40,259 nt of DNA from JAZKIX01 sp040384645 (GCA_040384645.1 JAZKIX010000124.1:1-40259); one strand, 5' to 3'; shown: positions 1 to 8,971, counted from the stretch's first letter. A program made the numbers and translations. The notes: generated from the letters alone by a model not told the origin.

Positions 1-392
1 GGCGGGTCGACATCCCCCCACAGGACTCGCACCTCAACCTCAAACAACATCACTGGCAGGATCGGTACTGGTAATCCGCTATCGTCCGCTGCCGTCGGTT
101 GATTGTCTTGATAAGGCTTGATGCTCACTTGCCAGCGATAGGTTTTGTCGAACTCACCATTGACCTCACCTGCCGCCAACGGCACTTCAATCCCAACCGC
201 GGCCAGCTTCGATTGCGCCAGCAAGACTGCGTGCTGGGTTTCACTGGCCCGTCCCACATTGCGCAAACCGCCGGCAAAAATTTCCATCAGGACACCAAGC
301 ACCATCGCCAGAATAACGAAGGCCACCAAGACTTCTAGCAAAGAAAAGCCTCGACTTGCGTGCCGCATTTGTAAACGAATCGGTCGCTGCAT
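1..392 (-). CDS. gspI: Type II secretion minor pseudopilin GspI (partial, 3' end outside window)
   Basis: Reading the minus strand from an ATG at 390-392 gives an open frame that runs off the window edge after about 130 codons. Residues 15-20 read GFSLLE, the prepilin peptidase motif: cleavage between G and F, with Glu at +5. A hydrophobic helix (VLVAFVILAMVLGVLMEIF) follows. Two methionines precede the motif (M1 and M9), and both give short leader peptides. GspI is a minor pseudopilin that initiates the pseudopilus tip in the inner membrane and periplasm. The start lies 3 nt after the gspH stop, so the two are probably translationally coupled. The length up to the edge agrees with GspI, which is usually about 120-150 residues, so little can be missing. 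GspJ/GspK would be expected beyond the edge. Confidence 0.88.
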   Translation of the reverse strand, partial: MQRPIRLQMRHASRGFSLLEVLVAFVILAMVLGVLMEIFAGGLRNVGRASETQHAVLLAQSKLAAVGIEVPLAAGEVNGEFDKTYRWQVSIKPYQDNQPTAADDSGLPVPILPVMLFEVEVRVLWGDVDP

Positions 393-395
393 GCG

Positions 396-851
396 CTAAT
401 CCAGCACTTTGACCTGGCCGGTCAGCCAGTCAATATCGACCATGTATTTGCGCTCGCCGAGTGCGACGGTGATCCTCCCGCCGGTAGAGCTGCCGTCGGG
501 ATAAAACCGAATCCGCCCGATCTTCTCTTGCAACATTTCAGATTGTGCGGTGAACAGGCTGATATCCAACTTTGGCGGCAAATTGTATTGATGGCTATCG
601 CCGCTGAGGCCGAATCGGTGTTGCTCAACATCCAGCGTCAGGACGGTTTCCTGTTTTTGGGTGACTGCCTGACTACGCGCCTTGCGCAAGCCGGCAGCCA
701 ATTGGCGTGCTGCACCCTTGAGTTCTGTGCCTGGCATGCCGTTGGAAATCACCGGCACAGCCACGGCATATACCAGGATCATCAATACCAGCACCACCAG
801 CAATTCAAGCATGGTGAAGCCGGCGCTCGACGATTTACTTGGCTGTCTCAT
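396..851 (-). CDS. gspH: Type II secretion minor pseudopilin GspH
   Basis: A minor pseudopilin of about 151 residues. The N-terminus carries the cleavage motif AGFTMLELLVVLVL (G/F junction, Glu at +5) and a membrane helix. The body contains GMPGTELKGAARQLAAGLRKARSQAV, typical of the GspH/FimT domain, and the protein ends in WLTGQVKVLD. The frame is open further upstream, but I chose the ATG at 851 because a GGGG-containing Shine-Dalgarno-like stretch precedes it and it leaves a normal short leader. This start overlaps the gspG 3' end by 17 nt, which suggests coupled translation. Role (family knowledge): assembly of the pseudopilus that pushes folded exoproteins through the secretin. A start at 884 is possible but less likely. 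Confidence 0.88.
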   Translation of the reverse strand: MRQPSKSSSAGFTMLELLVVLVLMILVYAVAVPVISNGMPGTELKGAARQLAAGLRKARSQAVTQKQETVLTLDVEQHRFGLSGDSHQYNLPPKLDISLFTAQSEMLQEKIGRIRFYPDGSSTGGRITVALGERKYMVDIDWLTGQVKVLD

Positions 852-1293
852 TGCCCCAATTGCTCTTATCCTGGTTTTCACCATCGCCACCTTCGCGATT
901 ATCAGCACCAAGGGAGCTAAGATCGAAACTCTTTGGCAAGTGCTGACCGGGCGCCACATAGTGATACTCATAACCCCAAGGGTCTTTTGGCACGGCTGGC
1001 TTATTCAGATATGGGCCATTCCAGTTATTGGCGCCCGACGGTGCGGCGATCAAGGCTTGCAATCCTTCTTGAGAGGTGGGATAGCGACCCACATCCAACT
1101 TGTACATTTCTAACGAATTGCCCATGCCATCAATATCAAGCTTGGCGGTCTTTCCCTTCGCGCCACCCAAGGCGTCAATCACTTTCGGCCCGACCAATCC
1201 AGCCAGCAAACCCAAAATTACCAGCACCACCAGCAATTCCAACAAGGTAAAACCGGCCGCAGCTACGCGCTTGGCCATCTTCAATTTTTGCAT
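835..1293 (-). CDS. gspG: Type II secretion major pseudopilin GspG
   Basis: The major pseudopilin, about 152 residues. It has the prepilin motif AAGFTLLELLVVLVIL near residue 14 and the conserved GspG body: GRYPTSQEGLQALI, then a GPYLNKPAVPKDPWGYEYHY segment, then a C-terminal stretch (SFDLSSLGADNREGG) that corresponds to the calcium-binding loop of GspG proteins. The start at 1293 is favoured because GGAGA lies 8 nt upstream; the ATG at 1308 is an alternative. The longer open frame upstream runs through the intergenic repeat and is not coding. A gap of about 170 bp holding a repeat copy separates gspG from gspF, so it may also be expressed separately as the most abundant subunit. Confidence 0.93.
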   Translation of the reverse strand: MQKLKMAKRVAAAGFTLLELLVVLVILGLLAGLVGPKVIDALGGAKGKTAKLDIDGMGNSLEMYKLDVGRYPTSQEGLQALIAAPSGANNWNGPYLNKPAVPKDPWGYEYHYVAPGQHLPKSFDLSSLGADNREGGDGENQDKSNWGNETAK

Positions 1294-1393
1294 TGCGTCA
1301 TTCTCCATAAAAATTTTGCGTTCTAAGTCGTTTCTGGCATTAGCAAAAAGCCCTATCTCCAGCACCACCCACGCACTAAATAAAGATAAATAA

Positions 1394-1470
1394 AGGGGGT
1401 ATATTAAAAAACCATGCCTCACCCGCAGGTATTTTGCGAGGCTTTTAAAATACTCCCGCCAGTATTTTAG
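1394..1470 (-). repeat. 63-bp-spaced intergenic repeat, copy A
   Basis: Read on the minus strand, this copy begins with a perfect 9-bp stem, TAAAATACT/AGTATTTTA (arms 1461-1469 and 1446-1454). The CCTGCGGGT core follows and it ends in TATACCCCC (about 1403-1395). The two ATAC motifs are 63 bp apart. It lies between gspF and gspG in the operon's own orientation, and its first arm contains the gspF stop codon (1467-1469). It aligns without gaps to the copies at 18177, 23855, 37049 and 10292. Confidence 0.85.
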
Positions 1471-2699
1471 AGCGCTAAATCGTTCGCACTCAGGATCGCC
1501 ATCATGATCGACATGATGATGCCGCCGATGACCAAGCCCAGTCCTAGAATCAGCACCGGCTCCATCAAGGACAGCATGCGTTTGACAGCACTCTGCACTT
1601 CACTGTCATAGACATCGGCGACGCGCAGGAGCATTTCTTCAAGCTGGCCGGTTTCTTCACCAACCATCACCATATGAACCGCAAGCTTAGGAAACAAACC
1701 GGTCTCCATCATTGGCTTGCCCAAGCCCAAGCCCTCCTTGAGTTGGGTGGCGACCCCATCCAAACCTTCGGCCATGACGCTATTGTTGAGAGTCTCTTTG
1801 ATAATAAAAAGCGCGCTCAACAGGCTGACACCATTGCCCAGCAATGTCCCTAAGCTGCGGCTGAAACGCGCCACTTCAATCTTGGCAACCAAGTCGCCAA
1901 TCAAAGGCAAGCTCAAAAACCATCCGTCCCAGCGATAGCGGCTACTCGGGTTACTCAACTGCTGATTGATCAAGACATACAGCGCAAATGCGCCCAAGGC
2001 CAGCATCCACCAATCATGCCGCACGAAATCCCCGGCGGCGATCACCAGTTGCGTCGGTAAAGGTAGCGTCTTGCCGGATTGTTCAAACATTTTGGAAAAC
2101 TGTGGTACCACAAAAACCAGCAACATCATCACCGAAGTGACCGCAACCAGAATCAGGATCACGGGATACACCAAAGCCGATTTGACAGTTTCCTTGAGCT
2201 CCTTGGCGCGCTCCATAAATTCAGTAATGCGCATCAGTACCGGACCAAGCGCGCCGCCTGCCTCGCCGGCGCGCACCATATTCAAATAAAAGCGGCTGAA
2301 TACGCCCTGCTGCGCTTCCATCGCTGCCGACAGTGAGGCGCCGCCGCGCACATCGTCCCGCACACGCAACAGGAGCCGCCGCACTTTTTCGTTTTCAGAT
2401 AATTCAACCAGGATTTCAAGCGTACGGTCNNNNNNNNNNTCTAGCGGCAGGCCGGCATACAGCAAGGTTGCAATCTCGCGCGTAAAAACGCCGACTTCGG
2501 CTTGATTGACGCGATTCGAGCGCAAGAAATCGAAAGATTTGCGCTCGCCTCGGTCGTCGGATTTGGCTTCATCGACGCGGATCGGGATATAACCCATGGC
2601 TTGCAAACGTTCGATCACCCCTTCCTGAACGCGTGCCTCCATATCGCCTTCCAGCGCTTCGCCGTCGGCACTAACTGCTTTGTAATGAAACAGCGGCAA
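1467..2699 (-). CDS. gspF: Type II secretion inner-membrane platform protein GspF (contains assembly gap)
   Basis: A polytopic platform protein of about 406 real residues. Features include the N-terminal MPLFHYKAVSADGEALEGD, two T2SSF domains (roughly residues 70-195 and 270-395), and three strongly hydrophobic segments (around 170-190, 220-240 and 375-400). It anchors the GspE ATPase and the pseudopilus in the inner membrane. Ten Ns at 2430-2439 sit inside the highly conserved AGLPLDR motif. Both flanks keep the same frame, and the duplicated GA on either side suggests the two contigs simply overlap by 2 bp. The ATG at 2699 follows the gspE stop by 2 nt. The stop codon is embedded in the repeat copy that follows. 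Confidence 0.93.
   Translation of the reverse strand: MPLFHYKAVSADGEALEGDMEARVQEGVIERLQAMGYIPIRVDEAKSDDRGERKSFDFLRSNRVNQAEVGVFTREIATLLYAGLPLXXXXDRTLEILVELSENEKVRRLLLRVRDDVRGGASLSAAMEAQQGVFSRFYLNMVRAGEAGGALGPVLMRITEFMERAKELKETVKSALVYPVILILVAVTSVMMLLVFVVPQFSKMFEQSGKTLPLPTQLVIAAGDFVRHDWWMLALGAFALYVLINQQLSNPSSRYRWDGWFLSLPLIGDLVAKIEVARFSRSLGTLLGNGVSLLSALFIIKETLNNSVMAEGLDGVATQLKEGLGLGKPMMETGLFPKLAVHMVMVGEETGQLEEMLLRVADVYDSEVQSAVKRMLSLMEPVLILGLGLVIGGIIMSIMMAILSANDLAL
2430..2439. other. Assembly gap (10 N) within gspF
   Basis: Ten undetermined bases. On the coding strand the left side ends CTAGA and the right side begins GACCG. Merging them over the shared GA gives CTAGACCG, which encodes L-D-R and restores the family motif AGLPLDRTLE. 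The true gap size is therefore probably minus 2. Confidence 0.9.
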
Positions 2700-2701
2700 A
2701 A

Positions 2702-4373
2702 TCAGGTCTCCCGTGTTACGCGCAATACTTCTTCGATGGTCGTCACGCCCGACATCACCTTGCGCAAGCCGCTGTCAAACATGGTACGCATCCCTTGCTC
2801 TACCGCCAGCTTGCGGATTTCGCCAGCGGTGGCGTGCTGCATGACCAGACTACGGATGCCATCGCTCATGGGCAGCATTTCCACAATATTGACGCGCCCG
2901 ATATAGCCAGTATGGCCGCAATGTTGACAGCCAACCGCGTGATAAAGTTTCACTGGACGTTCGTCAGTAAAGCGATGCAAGCCCATTTCATCGGCCACTT
3001 CCGGCACCACCGGCTTGAGTTCTTTACATTGTCCGCACAAAGTACGAACCAGANNNNNNNNNNGTATGCAAAGTCGACAGCACCATGTGGCCGGTCAGGG
3101 CTGACTGCACAGCAATCTGCGCCGTTTCCAGGTCGCGAATTTCACCGATCATGATGACATCGGGATCTTGCCGCACAATCGAGCGCAAGGCATTGGCAAA
3201 GGTCAGGCCAATCTGCGGTTTGACTTGAATCTGGTTGACGCCTTCGATCTGATATTCGACTGGATCTTCCACCGTCAAGATTTTGACATCGGATTTATTC
3301 AACGCTTGCAGCGCAGTATAGAGCGTGGTGGTCTTGCCGCTACCGGTCGGGCCGGTCGCTAGAATAATCCCGTGGGGCTGCTTTAATACATCGAGAAATA
3401 CACTCAATACGTCTTCATCGAAACCAAGTGCAGCGAAGTTAAGCCGGGTTCCGCTCTTGTCCAAAATCCGCATGACCACGCTTTCGCCATGCATGGTCGG
3501 TACGGTGGACACGCGCAAATCGAGTTCTTTGCCTTGGATACGGATCTTGATACGGCCGTCTTGCGGCAAACGGCGTTCCGCAATATCCAAATTCGCCATG
3601 ATCTTGATCCGTGAAATAACGGCGGCTGAAAGTCGGCGCGGCGGCGATTCGACCTCATGCATCACGCCATCGACGCGATACCGCACGATCAGACGATTTT
3701 CAAATGGCTCAATATGGATATCGGAAGCACGCGCTTCCAGGGCATGGCCAATAATCAGATTGACCAGTCGAATGACCGGCGCTTCGCTGGCCAGATCCTT
3801 GAGTTGCTGCACATCGTCACTAGCGCCATCGTCGCTCAAGGTTTCGATATCGCCGACGATTTCGCCCATTGACGTTTTGCCGGTGCCATACAAGCGGTCG
3901 AAAGCGACGTCAAGATCTTGCTGAACAGCAACACGGACTGTGATCTTGCGATGCGTCAGTATCACAAATGCATTGATGACGTAGGCATCCAATGGATCGA
4001 CCATCGCCAATATCAAATTTTCTGCGTCTTCATGTAGCGGCAAGACTTTCGCTTCCTTCAGGAAACGCACCGCAACACGCTCATCGAGTACCGGCAGCTC
4101 AGGATAATCGGCCACTTCCACCAGTGTCAGATCAAGCTGGGCCGCTAATGCCTCCGCCAGATCGCGTGACGTAATGGCACCCAGCTTGAGCAACAAAGCG
4201 CCAATCCGCTCGTGATCGCCCGCACCCTGTAAGCGCAAGCCACGGTCGAGGTCAAGCTGTGTCAGCCGCTCCCGCTCAATTAACAATTCCCCTAAACGTT
4301 GCCTCAACTTGATGCTTTCAGTGCTAAAAAGTGGCGAAATGGTATCACGAACATGTTCGTAGACAGGTCGCAA
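2702..4373 (-). CDS. gspE: Type II secretion traffic ATPase GspE (split by assembly gap with apparent frameshift)
   Basis: A cytoplasmic hexameric ATPase that powers pseudopilus assembly. The N-terminal segment (4373 to about 3064) has the T2SSE_N-like domain, then DIHIEPFENRLIVRYRVDG, then Walker A GPTGSGKTTTLY (about residue 340), the Asp box, and Walker B/His box ending LSTLHT. After ten Ns the protein resumes at 3052 in a different frame as LVRTLCGQCKELKP, with the second half of the tetracysteine zinc site (CQHCGHTGY), and ends at 2702. About 31 residues normally found between LSTLHT and the RLVR/LCGQC segment are absent, so the real gap is probably near 93 bp. The start is uncertain: a TTG at 4373 without a clear Shine-Dalgarno opens the frame. 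The gene is probably intact in the organism. Confidence 0.9.
3054..3063. other. Assembly gap (10 N placeholder) within gspE
   Basis: The coding frame left of the Ns ends L-S-T-L-H-T and the frame to the right restarts at L-V-R-T-L-C. The frames are incompatible with a 10-base gap. They fit any gap divisible by three, and GspE homology predicts about 93 bp. Confidence 0.9.
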
Positions 4374-4491
4374 ATTGTAAGGGCTTTGCGGCTTTTGTTA
4401 CAAACAGAATCCACTGCGTAATTTGGATATTGTCTTAAGACATCGAGGCTAAAAATCACATTTGCTTAAGCACGCATGAAGATAGAGCAAA

Positions 4492-4521
4492 TTGGCATCG
4501 TCAATATTCAGGCAATGCCAA
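4492..4521. promoter_or_regulatory. Inverted repeat TTGGCAT-N16-ATGCCAA upstream of the secreted-protein gene
   Basis: Perfect 7-bp arms at 4492-4498 and 4515-4521 lie in the 248-bp region between the divergent gspE and the large plus-strand gene. This could be an operator for either gene. It is not followed by a T-run, so a terminator is unlikely. The rest of 4374-4621 shows nothing I can name. Confidence 0.35.
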
Positions 4522-4621
4522 CATAATGCTTCGAAAATCGATGCAAATATTACACAATGCGCAGCTATTTATAAAAAATGCAATTTGCACACCGGCGAAA
4601 CCAAATCAGCTTCAAGAAAAC

Positions 4622-7582
4622 ATGCTCAATAAAAAATTCCTAACGGCAATATTGCTTTCCATTACCACCGTCGCCAGCGTCGCAAGCCTACGTCTGCAGT
4701 CAAAGCCGCATCCGGTCCCACCTGCCGAATGCCTGCAGCGGGGCTCAATCGATTCGCCGGCAATTATTGATAGTCATCAAAGCAGTATACGAATTGAGGG
4801 GTGGGCTAGTGATGCCGACGAAGTAAAGCGCATTGAAGTTTGGGCTAATGGGAAATTACTGACGATAGCAACACCAAAAATTGCGCGACCAGATGTTCAT
4901 CGTGCACTGCCACAGTGCCAAGTTCCAGCAACGCCTGGCTTCTCAATCATGCTGTCACGTGGCGAAATATCGCCCCGCACAAATGCACTTGAGCTGCGCG
5001 CCTTTGGTGCTGCCAAATCAGGTTTTACTCTTGGCCAAGTCCCAGTAAATTTCCTTGGGCCCATCGGGGTACTTGATATCGATGAGCCTATTCGCGCCGA
5101 TGGAAAAAACCTGATTAGTGGCTGGGCAGTATCGGCCCATGCACCGGTAAAGGTAAAAGTATTTGCGTTCGGTAAGGCAATGCTGACCTTGCCAGCCACC
5201 AATCTGCGCGACGACGTCGCCAAAGTATTTCCAGCCTGGCCCTTGGCAAAAGCCAGTGGGTTTGAAGACGTCTTGCCCATGCAAAAGCTGCCGCGTGGCC
5301 GCTATCGCCTGCGTATCGTTATCGACGATGAAAAAGGACATAGCCGTGAAATAGACGGACCGGAAGTCATCAACGATTTACCAGTCGGCAAAGTGTTGGC
5401 ACAACAAGACAAATTGACCGGCGCCAAAACCATTGCATTACGGGCTTGGCTTGGAGACGAGGATGGCATCCGTAGTGCAATGGTTGAAACCGAAACGGGT
5501 ATACCGCTTGGCGCACTGATGCTAACGGCGGCGAATCAAGCGCCAAAAGCATTTCCTGACGCTCGATTCAAAGATCGTAGCTGGAAGAATGAGCCACCGA
5601 TGCCGAAAGGTGGCATTTATACATTGAATCTATCAAGCCGTGCAATTCCCGCTGGCTTGCAGCGGATACAAGTAGTAGTACAAGACATGATCGGCAATAT
5701 CAGTAAGTTGCCCGGCCCCTTGGTATTAGATGGCAACTCTGGCGCCAAAAGAAGCTGCGCGGGTGAGAAATTGCACGTCTTTTATCCTGGTGGCACTGCA
5801 GATTTCAAACGGAATTTTTTGCAATTACAGCAACTCACCGATATGGCGCACGGTGGTTGTGTAGAAGTAGGCTTGCGAAGTCGGGTCGAGTATTTAAGGG
5901 CCACCCATGGCGCCAAAAATGATTTCAAATTTGACGCCAATTTTCCAGAACGCCTGAGAAATCGAAAAAATCAGGAGATGACCGGCGAATCGCTCAATAC
6001 CTTGCTCAATACAGCATCGCGATTTCATGCGCCGCTAATGATTACGCTCGATGGCGGAGTCTGGGCCGATGCCAAATTCTCTGCACCCGATCTGGATATT
6101 GTCGACATGCTGGAACAAGACGAAAGCGCAGTGCAATGGAATCAATTTGGCAAAACTGAGCCTGACGACGCCTTGAAAGGCTTAGCGGGTTCAACCCATA
6201 GCCCGCAATTGGCGCGGATGATGAGCCTAAATTATTACAACCGGCGCTTTCTGGATTATAAAAAACGCAATCTGCAGGCGGCCGCGCATCAAATCGTAGC
6301 CTTTATCAAGGCGCATCCAGCCACGTACGTGGCGGTCAATCTCGACCCCGACCAATATATCAATCCCTGGTTTTACCAAACCCAATGGTATGACTACAAC
6401 CCCGACACCTTACGCCAATATCGGGAATGGTTGTTTCATTTAGGCCCGTATATGGATGGCGGCGAGTTGGCAAGTTCAAGGCTGGGGAGTGCTATGACCT
6501 TAGCTCAAGCCAATCGCTTGGCCAAACAGGCTTGGAAGGATATTAGCGCGGTCGAACCACCACGCCAATCGATAGACTATAGCGATCAGTGGCAGCAATT
6601 ATGGACTCAATTTCGACGGCATCTGGTGGCGCACCATTACGCCTTGTTGGCAAAATGGGCAAAGGACGCCGGTCTCCCATCCGATCGCATTTTCACCAGT
6701 CAGACGTATATTCAGCCGGACGTGGCAGTCAGCATTAATGACGTGGCAAACGGCTGGAATGACCAGGCCGGTGTATCAATCGAAGGAGCCAAACCGCAGG
6801 ACGGACATCTGGGCGCGATACTGTACGGTCCGGCTAGTCGCGATCAGGGCAAGCCGCGTAGTGGCAGCAGCTTGATCAACAATATTCGGCGCGTCGACCC
6901 CGACTGGGGCGTAGTTGAATTCCATCCGGCCACTATCGCTTTCCCTGAAAAACTGCCTAGTCACGAAGAATCCTATGCCACGATGCAAACCGTGATCAAT
7001 GGCGGCGCGCATTTTCTATCGCCGATGTGGGGCAGTTTTGCCGGTGACCGCGACCTGCATCCATACGACTTCAAGGCTTACGACGTGATGGAAGGATCGT
7101 CCTTTGAATACGAATTGGTGTGGTGGTTACGTGCGATGCAGGACTGGCCTGTGGGAAGCTTGTATTATCCTTTCGGCAATTCCTTGGTCAAGAGCAGTGA
7201 TGGCTGGGCCACATTGGGCGGAACCACGCTCGATAGCGATTTCGGCGCGTTAAATCTGAGTAGCAAAAGCGACCGCATCGAAATCATGTCGCCGTTATGG
7301 GAAATGCGCTACTTGAACACGCCGCTGGAACTGATTATCAAAGGAGATTGGATACCGAAGACCCAACTGCAGGGCGAAATTACTTTGGATAATGGGGCTA
7401 AATTGTCATGCGCTTTTCATACACCGGTTGCGTCAGGCAAGGAGGCAAGATGCACAGTACCGGCCGCAGCAAAACAAAAAATCACGCAATTTAAATTGAC
7501 CTGGAAATTTCCAGCCCAACTAGTTCAGGCGAACGTAAGCTTAGATAGCATTGCTCTTGTGGCGACTAACGCAGCTCCTTGA
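4622..7582 (+). CDS. Large secreted protein with tandem Ig-like modules and a putative glycosidase-like C-terminal half
   Basis: About 986 residues from the ATG at 4622. The frame is open from 4526, but the later start puts a signal-anchor-like MLNKKFLTAILLSITTVASV at the N-terminus. Residues ~40-375 contain about three consecutive beta-sandwich-like modules; the first two share the pattern G-W-A-x-n-V-x-V-x-A-x-G-K followed by R-x-D-V and A-x-G-F. The C-terminal ~600 residues contain MITLDGGVWADAKF, YVAVNLDPDQYINPWFY, QWYDYNPDTLRQYREWL and GVVEFHPATIAFPEK. This aromatic-rich pattern with conserved Asp/Glu resembles TIM-barrel glycoside hydrolases, but I cannot assign a family. It sits between type II secretion genes and a polysaccharide locus, so export through T2SS or action on an exopolysaccharide is an inference only. 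It converges on the next gene with 2 nt between stops. Confidence 0.7.
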   Translation: MLNKKFLTAILLSITTVASVASLRLQSKPHPVPPAECLQRGSIDSPAIIDSHQSSIRIEGWASDADEVKRIEVWANGKLLTIATPKIARPDVHRALPQCQVPATPGFSIMLSRGEISPRTNALELRAFGAAKSGFTLGQVPVNFLGPIGVLDIDEPIRADGKNLISGWAVSAHAPVKVKVFAFGKAMLTLPATNLRDDVAKVFPAWPLAKASGFEDVLPMQKLPRGRYRLRIVIDDEKGHSREIDGPEVINDLPVGKVLAQQDKLTGAKTIALRAWLGDEDGIRSAMVETETGIPLGALMLTAANQAPKAFPDARFKDRSWKNEPPMPKGGIYTLNLSSRAIPAGLQRIQVVVQDMIGNISKLPGPLVLDGNSGAKRSCAGEKLHVFYPGGTADFKRNFLQLQQLTDMAHGGCVEVGLRSRVEYLRATHGAKNDFKFDANFPERLRNRKNQEMTGESLNTLLNTASRFHAPLMITLDGGVWADAKFSAPDLDIVDMLEQDESAVQWNQFGKTEPDDALKGLAGSTHSPQLARMMSLNYYNRRFLDYKKRNLQAAAHQIVAFIKAHPATYVAVNLDPDQYINPWFYQTQWYDYNPDTLRQYREWLFHLGPYMDGGELASSRLGSAMTLAQANRLAKQAWKDISAVEPPRQSIDYSDQWQQLWTQFRRHLVAHHYALLAKWAKDAGLPSDRIFTSQTYIQPDVAVSINDVANGWNDQAGVSIEGAKPQDGHLGAILYGPASRDQGKPRSGSSLINNIRRVDPDWGVVEFHPATIAFPEKLPSHEESYATMQTVINGGAHFLSPMWGSFAGDRDLHPYDFKAYDVMEGSSFEYELVWWLRAMQDWPVGSLYYPFGNSLVKSSDGWATLGGTTLDSDFGALNLSSKSDRIEIMSPLWEMRYLNTPLELIIKGDWIPKTQLQGEITLDNGAKLSCAFHTPVASGKEARCTVPAAAKQKITQFKLTWKFPAQLVQANVSLDSIALVATNAAP

Positions 7583-7584
7583 CT

Positions 7585-8970
7585 TCAAGCATTGCTAGTA
7601 GAGAAGGGCCGCCATGCGGCTTCACGCCACAGCACTACTATGTAAAACATCAGCACCGGCGCCATGTGTAACAGCGCCCGGTTAACGGTGGTGAAATCTT
7701 CAGCCCAAGCCTGCGCCTGGGTAAAGAAAAAGGCGACGCCCAAGAATGCAAACCCGGTAAATACTAGGGTGGTGATACCGCGTAGTCTGGGTAGCAGCAA
7801 TTTTGGCAAGGCCAGTGCCATTGCAGCAAACAAGAAGTACCACAACAGATGCCAGTTATCGAGGATGAATAGGTTTTGCCACAACGGTAACCAGGCAGAA
7901 GCATATTGCAAGGAAACGTTATAACTGAATAAAGTCATCGTCCCCATTTGCGCTAGCATCACTAAACCGAGCAAGCCCGCCAGACCCAATATTGTGACCA
8001 TCATCACACCACGGCGCGGCATCAGAACTACCAGCACCGCCGGGACGAAGGTAAGTAACCATACCAGCCCCGGTTGTTTGATAAAAATACAGCCCAACCC
8101 AAACAATATGGCAACAATGCCTTGCCAGACGCTACGGGTTTTTGACCAGTGAAAAAATGCCATCGCCGCCAAGCCGTAGAATGCCGCCATGAACAAATCT
8201 GCGTAGCCGGCCAGTGCAACATGGGTATCGAGCATCGGCAGCGAAAGTAAAAAATACGTAAACATCATTGCTATCACCGGCGACACCTCCCAGCGACGTA
8301 ACTGACCATAAAATGCCAGCCCCAAAGCAATCGCGCATGCCAGCCAGGGCAAATTCATCAGCGCATCATCCCAGCGCCCAAGGCAATAGCTCATCCATAC
8401 TTGCAGTAGAGGTATCGCTGGCGGATAGTGCGGCGCCAGGTCGGTATAGGCGCCTGGCAGCTTGCCGCTCAACCATACGTCGCCAGCCACGAATGGCACT
8501 AAATGGCCAAATTCATACCAGACACGTGCCTTGGTAGCCCATTGCGACCAGGCATCCCAAGGAAATAGCGGTCGCCAGACCAATTCCAGCGCCAAGCCAC
8601 CAAACCGAACCACGATCAAGGCCAGCAAAAAGGCATATGCAATTTTGTGCCATTTGGGCTGCGTATTGAACGATCGCCAATCACGCCCAAACTGACTTAT
8701 TCCCGGCGTCGGCCATGTACGATGGCCGAGCGCGAAACCGACCGCTGTCACGCACACCAAGGACAGCGCTATCGCTATAAATCCCAATCGAATCCCCACC
8801 AGATCAAGCAGGCGCATCAGCAAGGTGGTCGCCAACGCACCCGATAAATAACCATATCCGAGCAAAGTCGGCCAGCCAATTTCTGCTGGCCGCAAGGGGC
8901 GGATTTGCAGCCAGATCACTCCGCATAGCGTAGGCAGCAAGATGCCCGCCATCAATCCCAGAAATTCCAC
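7585..8970 (-). CDS. Polytopic membrane protein, possible GT-C-type glycosyltransferase
   Basis: 461 residues with around 10-13 hydrophobic segments. The first large loop after about residue 130 carries WRPLFPWDAWSQWATKARVW and then GAYTDLAPHYPPAIPLLQVW. An acidic residue in the first extracytoplasmic loop plus a Tyr/Pro-rich motif resembles polyprenyl-phosphate-dependent GT-C enzymes (ArnT/PMT/RgtA-like). I do not recognise a specific family. The start is a GTG at 8970, one nucleotide after the stop of the upstream gene, so coupling is likely; an ATG at 8949 is an alternative. It is the last gene of the polysaccharide-side minus-strand run, which suggests a role in transferring or polymerising sugar on the periplasmic face. 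It could instead be a ligase or a non-enzymatic membrane protein. Confidence 0.65.
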   Translation of the reverse strand: MEFLGLMAGILLPTLCGVIWLQIRPLRPAEIGWPTLLGYGYLSGALATTLLMRLLDLVGIRLGFIAIALSLVCVTAVGFALGHRTWPTPGISQFGRDWRSFNTQPKWHKIAYAFLLALIVVRFGGLALELVWRPLFPWDAWSQWATKARVWYEFGHLVPFVAGDVWLSGKLPGAYTDLAPHYPPAIPLLQVWMSYCLGRWDDALMNLPWLACAIALGLAFYGQLRRWEVSPVIAMMFTYFLLSLPMLDTHVALAGYADLFMAAFYGLAAMAFFHWSKTRSVWQGIVAILFGLGCIFIKQPGLVWLLTFVPAVLVVLMPRRGVMMVTILGLAGLLGLVMLAQMGTMTLFSYNVSLQYASAWLPLWQNLFILDNWHLLWYFLFAAMALALPKLLLPRLRGITTLVFTGFAFLGVAFFFTQAQAWAEDFTTVNRALLHMAPVLMFYIVVLWREAAWRPFSTSNA

Positions 8971-8971
8971 C

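Noticed and set aside
835..1422. Longer gspG frame starting at 1422
   Set aside because: The extra 43 codons read through repeat-flanking intergenic DNA; the ATG at 1293 has GGAGA at proper distance and gives a normal prepilin leader.
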